DNA from: Cohnella phaseoli
GTDB lineage: Bacteria; Bacillota; Bacilli; Paenibacillales; Paenibacillaceae
Direction: 5' to 3'
Length of the DNA stretch: 64,000 nt
Assembly: GCF_003386235.1 (NCBI RefSeq)
Contig: NZ_QRDZ01000028.1
Location: 62,001-126,000, forward strand
The translations under genes were made by a program, and so were the position numbers. Below, piece by piece: positions 9,060-18,412 of the stretch. The notes under the pieces are model-generated. The model ran no database searches, had not been told where the DNA came from, and worked only from the letters and a program-made list of their open reading frames with translations. How positions within the stretch are numbered: position 1 is the first letter of the stretch; each line of letters starts with the position of its first letter.

Positions 9060-10340
9060 CTATAACCGCCCCTCCAACATCAATCTGTGAACCGCTTCGG
9101 CGAACAGGCTGTTCGACCAGGCAAACCAAGGTCGAGTAAAAAGACTAGGATCGTCGGCGTCGAAGCCTTCGTGCATAAAGCCGGTCCCTGCATCCGTCAA
9201 CAGCAGCATTTCCAGCAGCGTTGCCCGCTCGGCGTCGTTGTCAGCCGTCATCAATTGCATGCTGAGCGCAATATGCCAGATGTAGCGATGACGCGTATGC
9301 GGACTGCCAATTCCTTGCGCCGCTTGACCGCGATAGAAATAAGGGTTGGCTTCGCTGAGAATAAAACGACGGGTATTGCGATAGGTTTCATCATCCGCCG
9401 GTTTGTACCCGAGATACGGAATAGACAGCAGGCTCGGCACATTGGCGTCGTCCATCAGGTTGTAGTTGCCGAGGCCGTCGGTCTCGTAGGCGTAAATGCG
9501 GCCGTACTGCGGATGAATCGTCACTCCGTACGTTTCGATTCCATACTCGATCTCTTCCTTAAGCTTTAGGGCTTGCGCTGCCAGCTCCTCGTCGCGGTAT
9601 ACGTCGGCCGCGATTTCCGCGACGCCGCCCAGAGCGACTGCCGCGAACATATTGGAAGGGATCAAATAGCCGAACTTGCAGGCATCGTCGCTCGGTCGGA
9701 AACCCGACCAAGTCATGCCCGTATAATTGACCGGCATGCCCATCCGATCATTGCGCAACGTATCCGACTTCGGCCCCGTATGGCGTGCAAAACGGTAAGG
9801 CGACTGTTCAAAATGCCGCTGCTCCGTCGTCCAGAGAGCGATAATCTGCCGAGCCGTCTCGCGAAACGTGTCGTCGAATACCGCCGTTCTCCCGGTCTCT
9901 TTCCAGTAAAGATAGGCCAGATGAAGCGGATAACAGAGCGAGTCGACCTCGTACTTGCGCTCCCATATCCACGGATTCAGCTCGGTCTCGTCCCAATCGA
10001 GCCGGTTATCGTTGGCCGCCTCGTTAAACGCATTGGCATACGGATCGATGCCGATAAAATGAAGCTGACGACGAAGCAGGCCTTCAATTAACTCTTGAAG
10101 CTGAGGGTCGTTCGCCGCAAGCGGCAAGTAGTGGCGCACCTGCGCGCTCGAGTCGCGCAGCCACATGGCGGGAATGTCGCCGGTAAATACAAACGTCGTG
10201 CCGTCTTCCAGCACCTTGGTCGTCGTCTCCAGCGTGTTGACGAAGCAAGCTTTAAACATCTCCAGCAGCTTCGGGCGATCCGCCAGTTTGACGTCGGCCT
10301 CGGCCAACAGCCGGACGACGGAATCGGGCATTGCTATCAT
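9060..10340 (-). CDS. Glycoside hydrolase family 125 exo-alpha-1,6-mannosidase
   Basis: A 426-residue protein of the GH125 (DUF1237) family, metal-independent exo-alpha-1,6-mannosidases with an (alpha/alpha)6 barrel. Visible family segments are GDIPAMWLRDSSAQVRHYLP near the N-terminus, DETELNPWIWERKYEVDSL in the middle and GTGFMHEGFD near the C-terminus. There is no signal peptide, so it should act in the cytoplasm on imported oligomannosides. Its ATG overlaps the TGA of the upstream sulfatase (ATGA), and GGAGGTGA precedes it, so the two are translationally coupled. Being between two sulfatases and behind a LipO/LplB/YtcP importer, it points to a sulfated alpha-mannoside as substrate of the locus. 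Confidence 0.9.
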   Translation of the reverse strand: MIAMPDSVVRLLAEADVKLADRPKLLEMFKACFVNTLETTTKVLEDGTTFVFTGDIPAMWLRDSSAQVRHYLPLAANDPQLQELIEGLLRRQLHFIGIDPYANAFNEAANDNRLDWDETELNPWIWERKYEVDSLCYPLHLAYLYWKETGRTAVFDDTFRETARQIIALWTTEQRHFEQSPYRFARHTGPKSDTLRNDRMGMPVNYTGMTWSGFRPSDDACKFGYLIPSNMFAAVALGGVAEIAADVYRDEELAAQALKLKEEIEYGIETYGVTIHPQYGRIYAYETDGLGNYNLMDDANVPSLLSIPYLGYKPADDETYRNTRRFILSEANPYFYRGQAAQGIGSPHTRHRYIWHIALSMQLMTADNDAERATLLEMLLLTDAGTGFMHEGFDADDPSLFTRPWFAWSNSLFAEAVHRLMLEGRL

Positions 10341-11752
10341 ACAGAGTCACCTCCGGGAATTGTCGGGCCCAATATAGGCACATGGCGCAAAATATCGTCG
10401 TGGCGGTCCATCCAGGTCTGCAGCAGCTGCGCCAGCCGCTCCAGCTCTTTCCGGTTGGCCGTTTCCCCGCTAACATCGCGGGTTTCCCACGGATCGGCTT
10501 CCATATCGAACAACTGAATGCGATCGATACCCGCTCCGCTTGCCGGACTGCGGTAATAGCGAATCAGCTTCCAGCGGCGATCCTTTACCATCCGCTGCAA
10601 GTCTTGGTAGGCCGTACATACATGCGTTCTCAGCGGCAGCGGCTCATTTGCACCCGCACTAATGCCACCGCCGCGCAGCAGCCCGGCAAAGCTGACGCCG
10701 TCGGCGTTCGGCTGCTCCGGCAAACCGGCAAGCTCGGCAACGGTCGGCGCAATGTCGATGTTGCTGAGCAGCCCCGGCGGCTTTGCGCCCGCTTCGACGC
10801 CCGGCCCGCGCAGCAGCAGCGGAATCCGTACGCTGTGATCGTACACGTTCTGCTTGCCCATCAGACCGTGCTGCCCGATGGATAAGCCGTGATCTGCCGT
10901 ATAGACGAGCAAGGTGTCGTCGTACAGCCCTTTAGCTTTAAGGCAGTCGACGATGCGTCCCACCTGTGCGTCCAGATGAGCGATCATTGCATAATAGTCG
11001 GCCAGATGCCGCTTGATTTCCTCTTCGCGGCGCGGCATGGAGGCCAAACGCTCGTCTCTCACGCCCAAGTCGCCGTTATCGAACGGATGCTCCTCGGCAA
11101 AATTGGGCGGCAACGACAGTTCCTCCGGCTGGAACATCGAAGCGTACGGCTCGGGAGCCGTACGGGGGTCGTGCGGCGCAGTGAAGGCAACATACAGGAA
11201 AAACGGCTGTTCGCCGTCCTGACGCTCCAGGAAATCGATCGCCGCATCCGCGAATACTTCGGAAGAATGTCGCGTTTCCACGTATTCGCGTTCCTTTCCG
11301 TACTTGCCCTCCGGGTCGAACGATTGCACCGGAACGTGCCAATGATCGCTCATACCATAAAAGAAAAGCTTATCCCCACCCTCGAAGCTGCGGGCGAAGC
11401 TCGCCTTGTCATTGTGCCATTTGCCAACCGCATAGGTTTGATACCCCGCGTCGCGCAGACGTTCGGGAAGCAGCGGCACCTCCGGGCGAATATCGGTGGA
11501 ATGAGTCCACTCCGCCGGATCGCAGCCGATCATCGAGCGGAAGATCGACTGCCCCGTCAGCACGCACGCGCGGCTCGGGGCGCATACCGCGCCCGTCAAG
11601 CCGCCGAAAATGTGAGTGCCTTGCATCGCCGCGCCGCCGGCAGCCAGCTCATCCAAAACTGGCGTGCGCACAATCTGGTTGCCCGAAGAACCTAGCGCTT
11701 CATACCGATGATCATCGGCGATCAGAAAGACGATTGAAGGCCGTTTACTCAT
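10337..11752 (-). CDS. Sulfatase (formylglycine type), first sulfatase of the mannoside locus
   Basis: A 471-residue sulfatase. It opens with IVFLIADDHRYEALG (metal-binding Asp pair), and the catalytic Cys57 sits in AVCAPSRACVLTG (C-A-P-S-R), the signature read by the formylglycine-generating enzyme. A second conserved region is YTADHGLSIGQHGLMGKQN. No signal peptide is present, so a cytoplasmic desulfation step is expected. Its start codon overlaps the stop of the upstream permease (TGATG) and its stop overlaps the GH125 start (ATGA), so transporter, sulfatase and mannosidase are tightly coupled. No formylglycine-generating enzyme or anaerobic sulfatase maturase gene is visible in this window, so maturation depends on a gene elsewhere. 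Confidence 0.9.
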   Translation of the reverse strand: MSKRPSIVFLIADDHRYEALGSSGNQIVRTPVLDELAAGGAAMQGTHIFGGLTGAVCAPSRACVLTGQSIFRSMIGCDPAEWTHSTDIRPEVPLLPERLRDAGYQTYAVGKWHNDKASFARSFEGGDKLFFYGMSDHWHVPVQSFDPEGKYGKEREYVETRHSSEVFADAAIDFLERQDGEQPFFLYVAFTAPHDPRTAPEPYASMFQPEELSLPPNFAEEHPFDNGDLGVRDERLASMPRREEEIKRHLADYYAMIAHLDAQVGRIVDCLKAKGLYDDTLLVYTADHGLSIGQHGLMGKQNVYDHSVRIPLLLRGPGVEAGAKPPGLLSNIDIAPTVAELAGLPEQPNADGVSFAGLLRGGGISAGANEPLPLRTHVCTAYQDLQRMVKDRRWKLIRYYRSPASGAGIDRIQLFDMEADPWETRDVSGETANRKELERLAQLLQTWMDRHDDILRHVPILGPTIPGGDSV

Positions 11753-12618
11753 CAGCCTTTCACCGATCCTAACAGCATGCCTTGATTAAAGTGCTTCTGG
11801 AAGAACGGATAAATGACCAACAAGGGCACCGCCGTTACTACGACCGTCGCCATTTTGACCGGCGGACCGAATTCGAAGCCTTCGATTTCCAGCGTCATCG
11901 AAGAATCCGCAGCTTCGATCAGCATCTGCCGCAGAAACACTTGCAGAGGCCATTTCGCCGAATCGTTCAAGTAAAGCAAAGCGTTAAAGTACGTGTTCCA
12001 GTTTTGTACCAGATAGAACAGCGTGAACGTCGCGATCGCCGGCATCGACAGAGGAAGAACGATTTTACGGAACAGATACAGCTCTCCGCAGCCGTCGATG
12101 CGCGACGCCTCCTCCAGCTCCGAAGGGAAGCTTTGGAAGAAGCCCCTCATTACGATCAAGTTAAACGGGGCAATCGCGGCCGTCAGCCAGATCGACCAGT
12201 AGCTATCCAGCAAACCGAATTGGTTCACCACGAGATAAGTCGGGATAATACCGCCGTTAAACAACATTGTGAACAACACGAGCATGTTCATCGTTTTGCG
12301 TCCGACCACCCACGACTTCGACAAGCCGTAAGCCATCATACTGGTCAGTGCGATGTTGACGAATGTACCGATTAACGTAATCCACAGAGAATTGCGGAAG
12401 GAAAGCAGGAAATTGCGCTCCCGGAACAAGTATTGATAAGAGTCAAGCGACCACGTTTTCGGAACAAGGAAGAACCCACGGGACAGCACCTCCGCTTTAG
12501 TCGCGAACGAGACGATGACGACGTATAGAAACGGAAGGGCGACGACAAGCGTAGCCACGATGAGCACCGCGTACACGACCGCCATGAAAGTGCGGTCCGA
12601 TCCTGACATTCGGTTCAA
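11752..12618 (-). CDS. Sugar ABC transporter permease, YtcP type
   Basis: A 288-residue inner-membrane permease with six predicted helices and the EAA loop that contacts the ATPase (ELEEASRIDGCGELYLFRKI). Ending and length fit the YtcP/MalG-like half of the LplB/YtcP pair used with LipO binding proteins. The start overlaps the stop of the LplB-type gene. No ATPase gene lies in the locus; transporters of this family usually share an MsmX-type ATPase encoded elsewhere. Confidence 0.92.
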   Translation of the reverse strand: MNRMSGSDRTFMAVVYAVLIVATLVVALPFLYVVIVSFATKAEVLSRGFFLVPKTWSLDSYQYLFRERNFLLSFRNSLWITLIGTFVNIALTSMMAYGLSKSWVVGRKTMNMLVLFTMLFNGGIIPTYLVVNQFGLLDSYWSIWLTAAIAPFNLIVMRGFFQSFPSELEEASRIDGCGELYLFRKIVLPLSMPAIATFTLFYLVQNWNTYFNALLYLNDSAKWPLQVFLRQMLIEAADSSMTLEIEGFEFGPPVKMATVVVTAVPLLVIYPFFQKHFNQGMLLGSVKG

Positions 12619-13526
12619 TAGACTCCCTCCTCGCCTTTACGCTTGGCCCAACCGTTCGCCGCGACGATCAGGACAAGCCCGATGACCGACTTGAACAGTC
12701 CGACTGCCGTCGTGTAGCTGTATTCGCCCGTCAGAACGCCGTTCCGATAGACGTACGTGTCGAACACGTCCGACACATCCAGATTAAGCGAGTTCTGCAT
12801 GAGCAGCACTTGCTCGAAACCGGTCTCCATCGTCTGTCCCAGCCGCAAAATAAACAGAATGATGATGACGTTGCGCAAGGCGGGCAGACTGACATGAAGC
12901 ATCGTTTTCCACCGGCTGGCGCCGTCCATGACCGCGGCTTCGTACAGCGTAGGATCGATGGAAGCCAGCGCCGCGAGAAAAATAATCGCGCTCCAGCCCG
13001 ATTCCTTCCAAATGTTCATCAGCACGTATAGCGGACGGAAGTAGCTCGAATCGGTCAACAGCTCGATCCGCCCCCAACCGTTAGAGGCTAACAGTTGATT
13101 AATCGCGCCCTCCTGCGTAGAGAACAGCAGCACGGAAATGCCGACAACGACAACCCAGGAGAGAAAATGCGGCATATATGTGATCGTCTGTACTGCCCGA
13201 CGAAACATGCGGATGCGCGCTTCGTTAAGCAGCAATGCGAGAATGATCGGCGCCGGGAAGAAAATAAACAGGTTAAGCGCGCTCAGCACGAGCGTGTTGC
13301 GAAACAGCATCCAAAAATCCGCATCTCCGAACAGGCGTACAAAATGGTCGAAGCCTACCCACGAACTGTTCATAAAGCCGTCGAACGGTTCAAAATCCTG
13401 AAACGCGATCAGAATACCGCCCATCGGCAAGTAACGGAACAACAGGAAGAAGAGCGCCCCCGGCAAAATGAGAGCATAGAGCGGTAGGCCGCGGCGCAGT
13501 CTTCCACGAATATCTGACGTCGGCAT
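12615..13526 (-). CDS. Sugar ABC transporter permease, LplB type
   Basis: A 303-residue permease with an N-terminal helix after a short basic segment, six membrane helices in all and the EAA loop (LYEAAVMDGASRWKTMLHV). It matches the LplB family, the partner of YtcP. GGAGG precedes the start at 13526. It is the first gene after an intercistronic hairpin downstream of the binding-protein gene. Confidence 0.92.
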   Translation of the reverse strand: MPTSDIRGRLRRGLPLYALILPGALFFLLFRYLPMGGILIAFQDFEPFDGFMNSSWVGFDHFVRLFGDADFWMLFRNTLVLSALNLFIFFPAPIILALLLNEARIRMFRRAVQTITYMPHFLSWVVVVGISVLLFSTQEGAINQLLASNGWGRIELLTDSSYFRPLYVLMNIWKESGWSAIIFLAALASIDPTLYEAAVMDGASRWKTMLHVSLPALRNVIIILFILRLGQTMETGFEQVLLMQNSLNLDVSDVFDTYVYRNGVLTGEYSYTTAVGLFKSVIGLVLIVAANGWAKRKGEEGVY

Positions 13527-13546
13527 CGTTGCACCTCCAATGAGAA

Positions 13547-13575
13547 GAGGGAGAGAGCTGATGCGACTCTCCCTC
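13547..13575 (-). other. Intercistronic hairpin between binding-protein and permease genes
   Basis: A perfect 9-bp inverted repeat, GAGGGAGAG / CTCTCCCTC with an 11-base loop, lies between the lipoprotein gene and the permeases. It has no real T tract, so partial termination or 3' protection of the lipoprotein mRNA is more likely than full termination. Confidence 0.65.
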
Positions 13576-13583
13576 CTCCGGCC

Positions 13584-15116
13584 TTATTTCAATTCAGCGT
13601 ACAGGGCGTTCGTTTCTTCGATGATCTTGTCTCCGCCGCCGTCTCTCCATGCCTTCACCGCGTCGTCGATCGATTCCACCGGCGCGCTTCCGGTAATGAC
13701 TTTGACGATGGCCGCAGAAAACTTCTGGTCCAGCTGGATGCCGCTCTTCGAGAACGTCTCGGAGATCAATCCAGCGGCAGGGTTCGTCCAAGCGTACGGC
13801 TCGGTTTTCTCGAACCAGGCCAAAACTTTGTCCACGTAGGTTTTATCGTCCCAGAGGCGGATTTGAATGCCCGGATCGAAGCGGCGGATGAACCAGGTAG
13901 ACAAAATTTGCGGACGGTCGTTGTCGAAGGCGTCCAGCTTTTCGTAGGTGTCGCCGTTCTTCGTATAGTGAATGCCTTCAATGCCGTTTTTCGACCAAAT
14001 ATAGCCTTCATCGGAGAACATGAAATCGATGACCTGCAAAATACGCTTCTGCTTCTCTTCGTCGAGCTTGGCGTTCAACACGATTTTCGTCGTGCTCGTG
14101 ATCGTGTTCGCGAATCGCAGCCCAGTCGGTCCGGCAGGCGGATCGAGCTGAACGATGTCGGCCTCGGGAGCCAGCTTCTGAAGCGTCGGCACCGACTGCT
14201 TATACACTTCGTTCGGATTGACCTCGGCAATGCCGTTCGTATTGCCTTCAAGCTTGTTCCACGGATCGCGCTCCTTGTTCACCGGGAAATCCTTGTCCAG
14301 TATTCCCTCCGAGTAAGCTTGGCGTAAATATGTCGCCAGCGCTTTCCACTCTTCGGCCTGCGTCTGCATAGCCACCAAGGTGCCGTTGTCGTCCTTCCAG
14401 CGGTTAGCCAAGCCGAAAGCGCCCTTCAAGTAATCGATGCCCAGAATATCGCCGCTATTGGATACCGACATACTGAAGCCGATCGTATCCGGTCTGCCGT
14501 TGCCGTCCGGATCCTTCGTCGCAAACGCTTTGGCGACTTCATAGAATTCGTCGACCGTTCCCGGCGTCTTCAAGCCGAGCTTGTCCAGCCAATCCTGACG
14601 GATCGACAGGTTGCTGCGGAAGGCGGGAGCGTACATCGGGAGTCCGAATACTTTTCCCTTCGGGTTCATCATCGTCATCGCTTCCTCGGTCACGTTGCCG
14701 ACGAGGTTAGGGTAGTCTGCAAGCAAAGGCTGCAAGTCGAGAAACACGCCTTTTTGCATCCACTTGCTGTAGGTTGAAGCATCCCAGATTTGGAAGAGGT
14801 CCGGGAAATTGTTCGATGCGGCGAGTACGTTCAGCTTCTCGTTGTAGCTGTCTCCCGGCACCCATTGGAACTTCAAGTCGATATTGAATTTGTCGTTCAA
14901 ATATTTCACCATCGGGTGATCGTCGGTCCATCCGCCTCCGGCCGCCGTACTGACCATCATCGTCAGCGTCAGCTTCTTCGATGTGTCGTCCGACTGCGAG
15001 GCTCCGCTCGACGATGAGGACGCTGCGGGAGACGCGCCTCCTCCTTTATCGCCGCAGCCTGCAAGAACCAGGGCAAACGCGGTGAACGCGCAAAGCAGCA
15101 AACTGAATTTTTTCAT
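13584..15116 (-). CDS. LipO-type sugar ABC transporter substrate-binding lipoprotein
   Basis: A 510-residue extracellular binding protein. The signal peptide ends in VLAGCG (lipobox, Cys at residue 21), followed by a Gly/Ser/Ala-rich linker to about residue 45. The remainder is the family-1 solute-binding fold with the length (about 500 residues) typical of LipO-like proteins that work with LplB/YtcP permeases. AGGAGG precedes the start at 15116. It sits between the two-component pair and the permeases, so it is expected to be induced by that pair. The ligand is inferred to be an oligomannoside, perhaps sulfated, from the enzymes downstream. Confidence 0.92.
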   Translation of the reverse strand: MKKFSLLLCAFTAFALVLAGCGDKGGGASPAASSSSSGASQSDDTSKKLTLTMMVSTAAGGGWTDDHPMVKYLNDKFNIDLKFQWVPGDSYNEKLNVLAASNNFPDLFQIWDASTYSKWMQKGVFLDLQPLLADYPNLVGNVTEEAMTMMNPKGKVFGLPMYAPAFRSNLSIRQDWLDKLGLKTPGTVDEFYEVAKAFATKDPDGNGRPDTIGFSMSVSNSGDILGIDYLKGAFGLANRWKDDNGTLVAMQTQAEEWKALATYLRQAYSEGILDKDFPVNKERDPWNKLEGNTNGIAEVNPNEVYKQSVPTLQKLAPEADIVQLDPPAGPTGLRFANTITSTTKIVLNAKLDEEKQKRILQVIDFMFSDEGYIWSKNGIEGIHYTKNGDTYEKLDAFDNDRPQILSTWFIRRFDPGIQIRLWDDKTYVDKVLAWFEKTEPYAWTNPAAGLISETFSKSGIQLDQKFSAAIVKVITGSAPVESIDDAVKAWRDGGGDKIIEETNALYAELK

Positions 15117-15164
15117 TTCGACTCCTCCTTGGGACTATTCTTTGTTTGTTCCCCAAGTATAAAT

Positions 15165-15185
15165 AAGACGGTCTGCGACCGCCTT
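15165..15185 (-). terminator. Short hairpin between kinase and binding-protein genes
   Basis: On the minus strand AAGGCGGTC / GACCGTCTT form a 9-bp stem with a GCA loop (one wobble), followed by ATTTATAC. It lies between the kinase stop (15214) and the lipoprotein start (15116) and could separate regulator and transporter transcripts, leaving the promoter for the transporter between them. Confidence 0.5.
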
Positions 15186-15213
15186 ATCCGGATTCTTGAT
15201 TTCTTACTCAATT

Positions 15214-17025
15214 TCACGAAGTTGAGACGATTGGCCGCTTGAACGGAATGCGAACCGTAACGACGGTTCCTTGTCCGACAAACGAATCAAGCCGCACGCC
15301 GTATTCCCGGCCATAGCGGAGAACGAGCCGCGCGTGCACATTAGGCAGTCCGAGCGAGCCTTCCCCGCTTGACGCTTTGTCCGGCTCTTCCGTCGCCTGC
15401 TTCAGCATGGCCCGCAGTTCGTCCAGCTGTTCCTGCGGCATTCCCTTGCCGTTATCGGCAATTTCGACAAGCAGATCCTCTCCCTCGTCGTAGGCGCTTA
15501 CGATGACCGCGCCGTCTCCGCCGCGCGGCTCGATGCCGTACTTCACCGCGTTTTCGACGATCGGCTGAAGCGTCAGCTTCATACACGGGCTGGACAGAAA
15601 CTTGTCCGGGATAGAAAGCATGCTGGTAAAGCTGGATGGAAAACGCAGACGCACGATCTCCAAATACTTCGAGACGATGTCCAGCTCGTCGCGGAGCGTC
15701 ACCTCTTCGTTCTCGAAACGCGCCGTATAGCGGTAGACGTCCGCCAAGCTGCGGGCGATTTTCTCGATTTTCGGCATATTTTCCAGGTACGCCATACTCT
15801 TAATAATGCCAAGCGTATTGTAGAGCAAGTGAGGGTTAATCTGGTTCTGCAGCGAACGAATGACCGCTTCCTTCTGACGGATCGACAGCTGCATCTCCTT
15901 GAGCTGAAGCTCGTACACCTCGCCCACCAGCTTCTGCAGCCGATCCATCATCTGATTAAACCCGCGATACAAGTAATGGATTTCGTCCGGCCTGTCGTTG
16001 ACTTCTGCGCGAACGTCCAGATCTCCTGTAGCTGCTTTGGCCATGACATTCTTAAGCACGACGATCCGCTTGGTGAAGCGGTTCGCCAGCAAAGGAACGA
16101 TAATCAGAATAAGCAAGGAAACGATGACGAACGTCCAAATGATCGACATCCGCACGGCCTGCAGGCCGGACTCCATCTCTGCGGACGGAACGATCGAGAA
16201 AATATTCCAGTTCATCCGGTTCGAGCGGTTGACGGAGACGTACCATTCCTCGCCTTCCCAGCTTACCTTACTAGCCGTATCGGACAGCGCATATTGAAGC
16301 TTCTCCAGCGGAGTCTCCGACATCGACCTGCCGATCCATTCCCTGTTCGGATGGTAGACGACGATGCCGTCCGACGATGCCACGAAGTGATAGCCCGTGC
16401 GGCCCAGACCGGTCTCGCCGAACTTGTTGATCACCTTCTCCGGCATAATGTCCAGCACGAAATGTCCGGCCACCTCCACCGTCTCGACGTCGAAGATCGG
16501 AAGGATGACCGAGAATACCGGGAACGGCGCCTGATTCGGATACTTCGTATAGTGGGTCGGGTACAGTTCTATTCTTTCCCCGAACGGAAGAGAAAACCAG
16601 GGTTCGTTCGAGTAGAAGTTGGATTGCGAATAATAATAGCTGAAAATCGAAATCAGCTTGTCGTGCTTGGACATCAGAAACATGCCGGCGATCTCGGGGC
16701 GATTGGTGGCCACGTATTTGCGCAGCTCCTTCTCGATCGCTTCCGTCTCTTCCGGCTTGGCGGCCGCACTCTCCCGCAGGAAATGCTGAAGCTGCTCCCC
16801 GGCGGCGAGCGGAGCGGCGGATTCGGCAAGCTGCTCCACGTACGAATCGATATCGTAGTTAAAACGCGCAGCAGCTTCGCTGGACAGCTGCCGCACGTCC
16901 CGCCCGATAACGCGGCCGACCTGGCGGTCGGCAATCGTCAGCGCGACGATCAGCGCCAGCATAATCACGAGCAGAAAACCGATGGTCATTCGCGTCCGAT
17001 AGGAAGTCAAAAACTTGATGTTCAT
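15214..17025 (-). CDS. YesM-type sensor histidine kinase of the mannoside locus
   Basis: A 603-residue membrane kinase. A first membrane segment spans about residues 13-32 (MTIGFLLVIMLALIVALTIA), a Cache-like extracellular sensor follows, then a second segment near 283-305, a HAMP domain and the phosphorylation motif NQINPHLLYNTLGIIKS. The ATPase domain shows QPIVENAVKYG and IADNGKGM. Its ATG overlaps the stop of the response regulator gene (ATGA). Given the downstream genes, the sensor probably detects the mannoside or the loaded binding protein. Confidence 0.9.
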   Translation of the reverse strand: MNIKFLTSYRTRMTIGFLLVIMLALIVALTIADRQVGRVIGRDVRQLSSEAAARFNYDIDSYVEQLAESAAPLAAGEQLQHFLRESAAAKPEETEAIEKELRKYVATNRPEIAGMFLMSKHDKLISIFSYYYSQSNFYSNEPWFSLPFGERIELYPTHYTKYPNQAPFPVFSVILPIFDVETVEVAGHFVLDIMPEKVINKFGETGLGRTGYHFVASSDGIVVYHPNREWIGRSMSETPLEKLQYALSDTASKVSWEGEEWYVSVNRSNRMNWNIFSIVPSAEMESGLQAVRMSIIWTFVIVSLLILIIVPLLANRFTKRIVVLKNVMAKAATGDLDVRAEVNDRPDEIHYLYRGFNQMMDRLQKLVGEVYELQLKEMQLSIRQKEAVIRSLQNQINPHLLYNTLGIIKSMAYLENMPKIEKIARSLADVYRYTARFENEEVTLRDELDIVSKYLEIVRLRFPSSFTSMLSIPDKFLSSPCMKLTLQPIVENAVKYGIEPRGGDGAVIVSAYDEGEDLLVEIADNGKGMPQEQLDELRAMLKQATEEPDKASSGEGSLGLPNVHARLVLRYGREYGVRLDSFVGQGTVVTVRIPFKRPIVSTS

Positions 17026-18044
17026 TTCAAACCCATGCCTTTGCGATAGTCGTTCGGAGTTTTGCCGGTCAGCGATTTAAACATCCGGTTAAAATGGGGG
17101 AGCGAGACGAAGCCGACCATCTCGGCCGCTTCGTAGATTTTGATGTCCTCTTCCAGCAGCAGCGTTTTCGCTTTATCGATGCGCACATTATTCAAGTATG
17201 CGATGAACGAAACGCCCGCATACTGCTTAAACAGCTGACCGAAATAAGAAGGGCTTAAATTGGCCCGCTGCGCCATTTGGCCAAGCGTGAGCGGCTGCAT
17301 GTAATGCCGGTCGATATAGTCGCAAGCGCGGACCATCGCCTGTCTGGTTTCCTGCCCGGATTGCGATACGCTGACAAACGACCAGCTTTCCAGCAGCTTG
17401 CGGAACGTTTCCGCAGTCTCTGCCCGCTCGTTCCAGCCGCCGCCGGTACCTGCCGCTTGGAACGAAGGATCCATCCCTTGAATCAATTCGATCCACTTGC
17501 GTTCAAATATGGAGAAAATGGAGCCGCGGCTTCGCGTATGCGCGGTAGGCGTGTTCCAAATATGACGGAGCAGGTCGTCAAGCTCGCTCTGTCTGCTTCG
17601 GGAATCCAGAGTCGGAACGGCGTCCAGAAACGTATTGATCCGCTTCAGACATCCGTTCAACTCGCCCAGCATCGTCATGCGGGTGAGAGACCGCTTCAGC
17701 GCATCCTGCAGTTCCTCCTGGAGCACGGGCTTCATCAGATACTCGGAGACGCCGTAACGAACCGCTTGCTGCGCGTAAGTAAACTCGTCGTAACCGCTAA
17801 TGATGATCGGCACGATCGGCATTCCGGTCTCATCGATTTCCTTGATCAGCTGCAGCCCGTCCATCCTCGGCATCCGAATGTCCGTCAGCAGGATGGACGG
17901 CCACAGCTCGTTCAACATATGCCAAGCGTCTTCTCCGTCCACCGCTTCTCCGACGACGGCAAATTCCCCGCCGATGCGCGAAACCATCTCGACGAGTTCG
18001 CTGCGCAGCCAATGCTCGTCTTCCGCGATGACGATCGTATACAT
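17022..18044 (-). CDS. YesN-type response regulator of the mannoside locus
   Basis: A 340-residue response regulator. The receiver domain starts MYTIVIAEDEHWLR and has the phospho-acceptor Asp in LLTDIRMPRMDG; the AraC-type DNA-binding domain forms the last 100 residues (LGQMAQRANLSPSYFGQLFK ... FNRMFKSLTG). It is shorter than the first regulator in the window because the middle region is small. ATG at 18044 is preferred because GGGAG lies nine bases upstream; the ATG at 18053 abuts it. It heads the locus that continues through kinase, importer, sulfatases and mannosidase. Confidence 0.9.
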   Translation of the reverse strand: MYTIVIAEDEHWLRSELVEMVSRIGGEFAVVGEAVDGEDAWHMLNELWPSILLTDIRMPRMDGLQLIKEIDETGMPIVPIIISGYDEFTYAQQAVRYGVSEYLMKPVLQEELQDALKRSLTRMTMLGELNGCLKRINTFLDAVPTLDSRSRQSELDDLLRHIWNTPTAHTRSRGSIFSIFERKWIELIQGMDPSFQAAGTGGGWNERAETAETFRKLLESWSFVSVSQSGQETRQAMVRACDYIDRHYMQPLTLGQMAQRANLSPSYFGQLFKQYAGVSFIAYLNNVRIDKAKTLLLEEDIKIYEAAEMVGFVSLPHFNRMFKSLTGKTPNDYRKGMGLK

Positions 18045-18200
18045 ATTGTTCATCTCCCGGTAGCTTTTGATGTCTGTTGGATGTTCTGAATAGTTTACCC
18101 GATTCCGTTACGATCGGCCAGTCTATGCAGAATATCACCGTAACTCGTCCGGGAAAATGTAGATGGCTTCTTGGAATGGGCTGACGGCTCAGTTTCTTGA

Positions 18201-18278
18201 TTACAAGGCTATCGGAGCAACAATAATAAATCTAATGCGCGCGAGCCATGTTTGGCGACGTACTTCCTTATTCGACAT
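18201..18278 (-). pseudogene. Possible remnant of an IS66-type accessory gene (tnpA)
   Basis: A 25-codon reading frame with GGGAGG upstream begins MSNKEVRRQTWLARI, which resembles the start of the small IS66-family TnpA protein; similarity appears to stop after about 15 residues and the frame ends soon after. No other part of an insertion sequence and no terminal repeats are visible nearby. The call rests on a short resemblance recalled from the family and may be chance. Confidence 0.25.
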
Positions 18279-18412
18279 GAGGCAACCTCCCGTTTCTTAC
18301 GTTTGCCTCATTCTCTCATAGGTTTCGCCGCTGCTGAAGGTGGGGCAGGTTTGACGCTTACTCTAAAAGTGTCATCGCATGAGCTTATTGGCTTAATCTC
18401 GGGTGGAGTGGG

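Noticed and set aside
15829..17049. 406-codon open frame antisense to the YesM-type kinase gene
   Set aside because: His/Arg/Gln-rich translation with no domain; shadow of the kinase.
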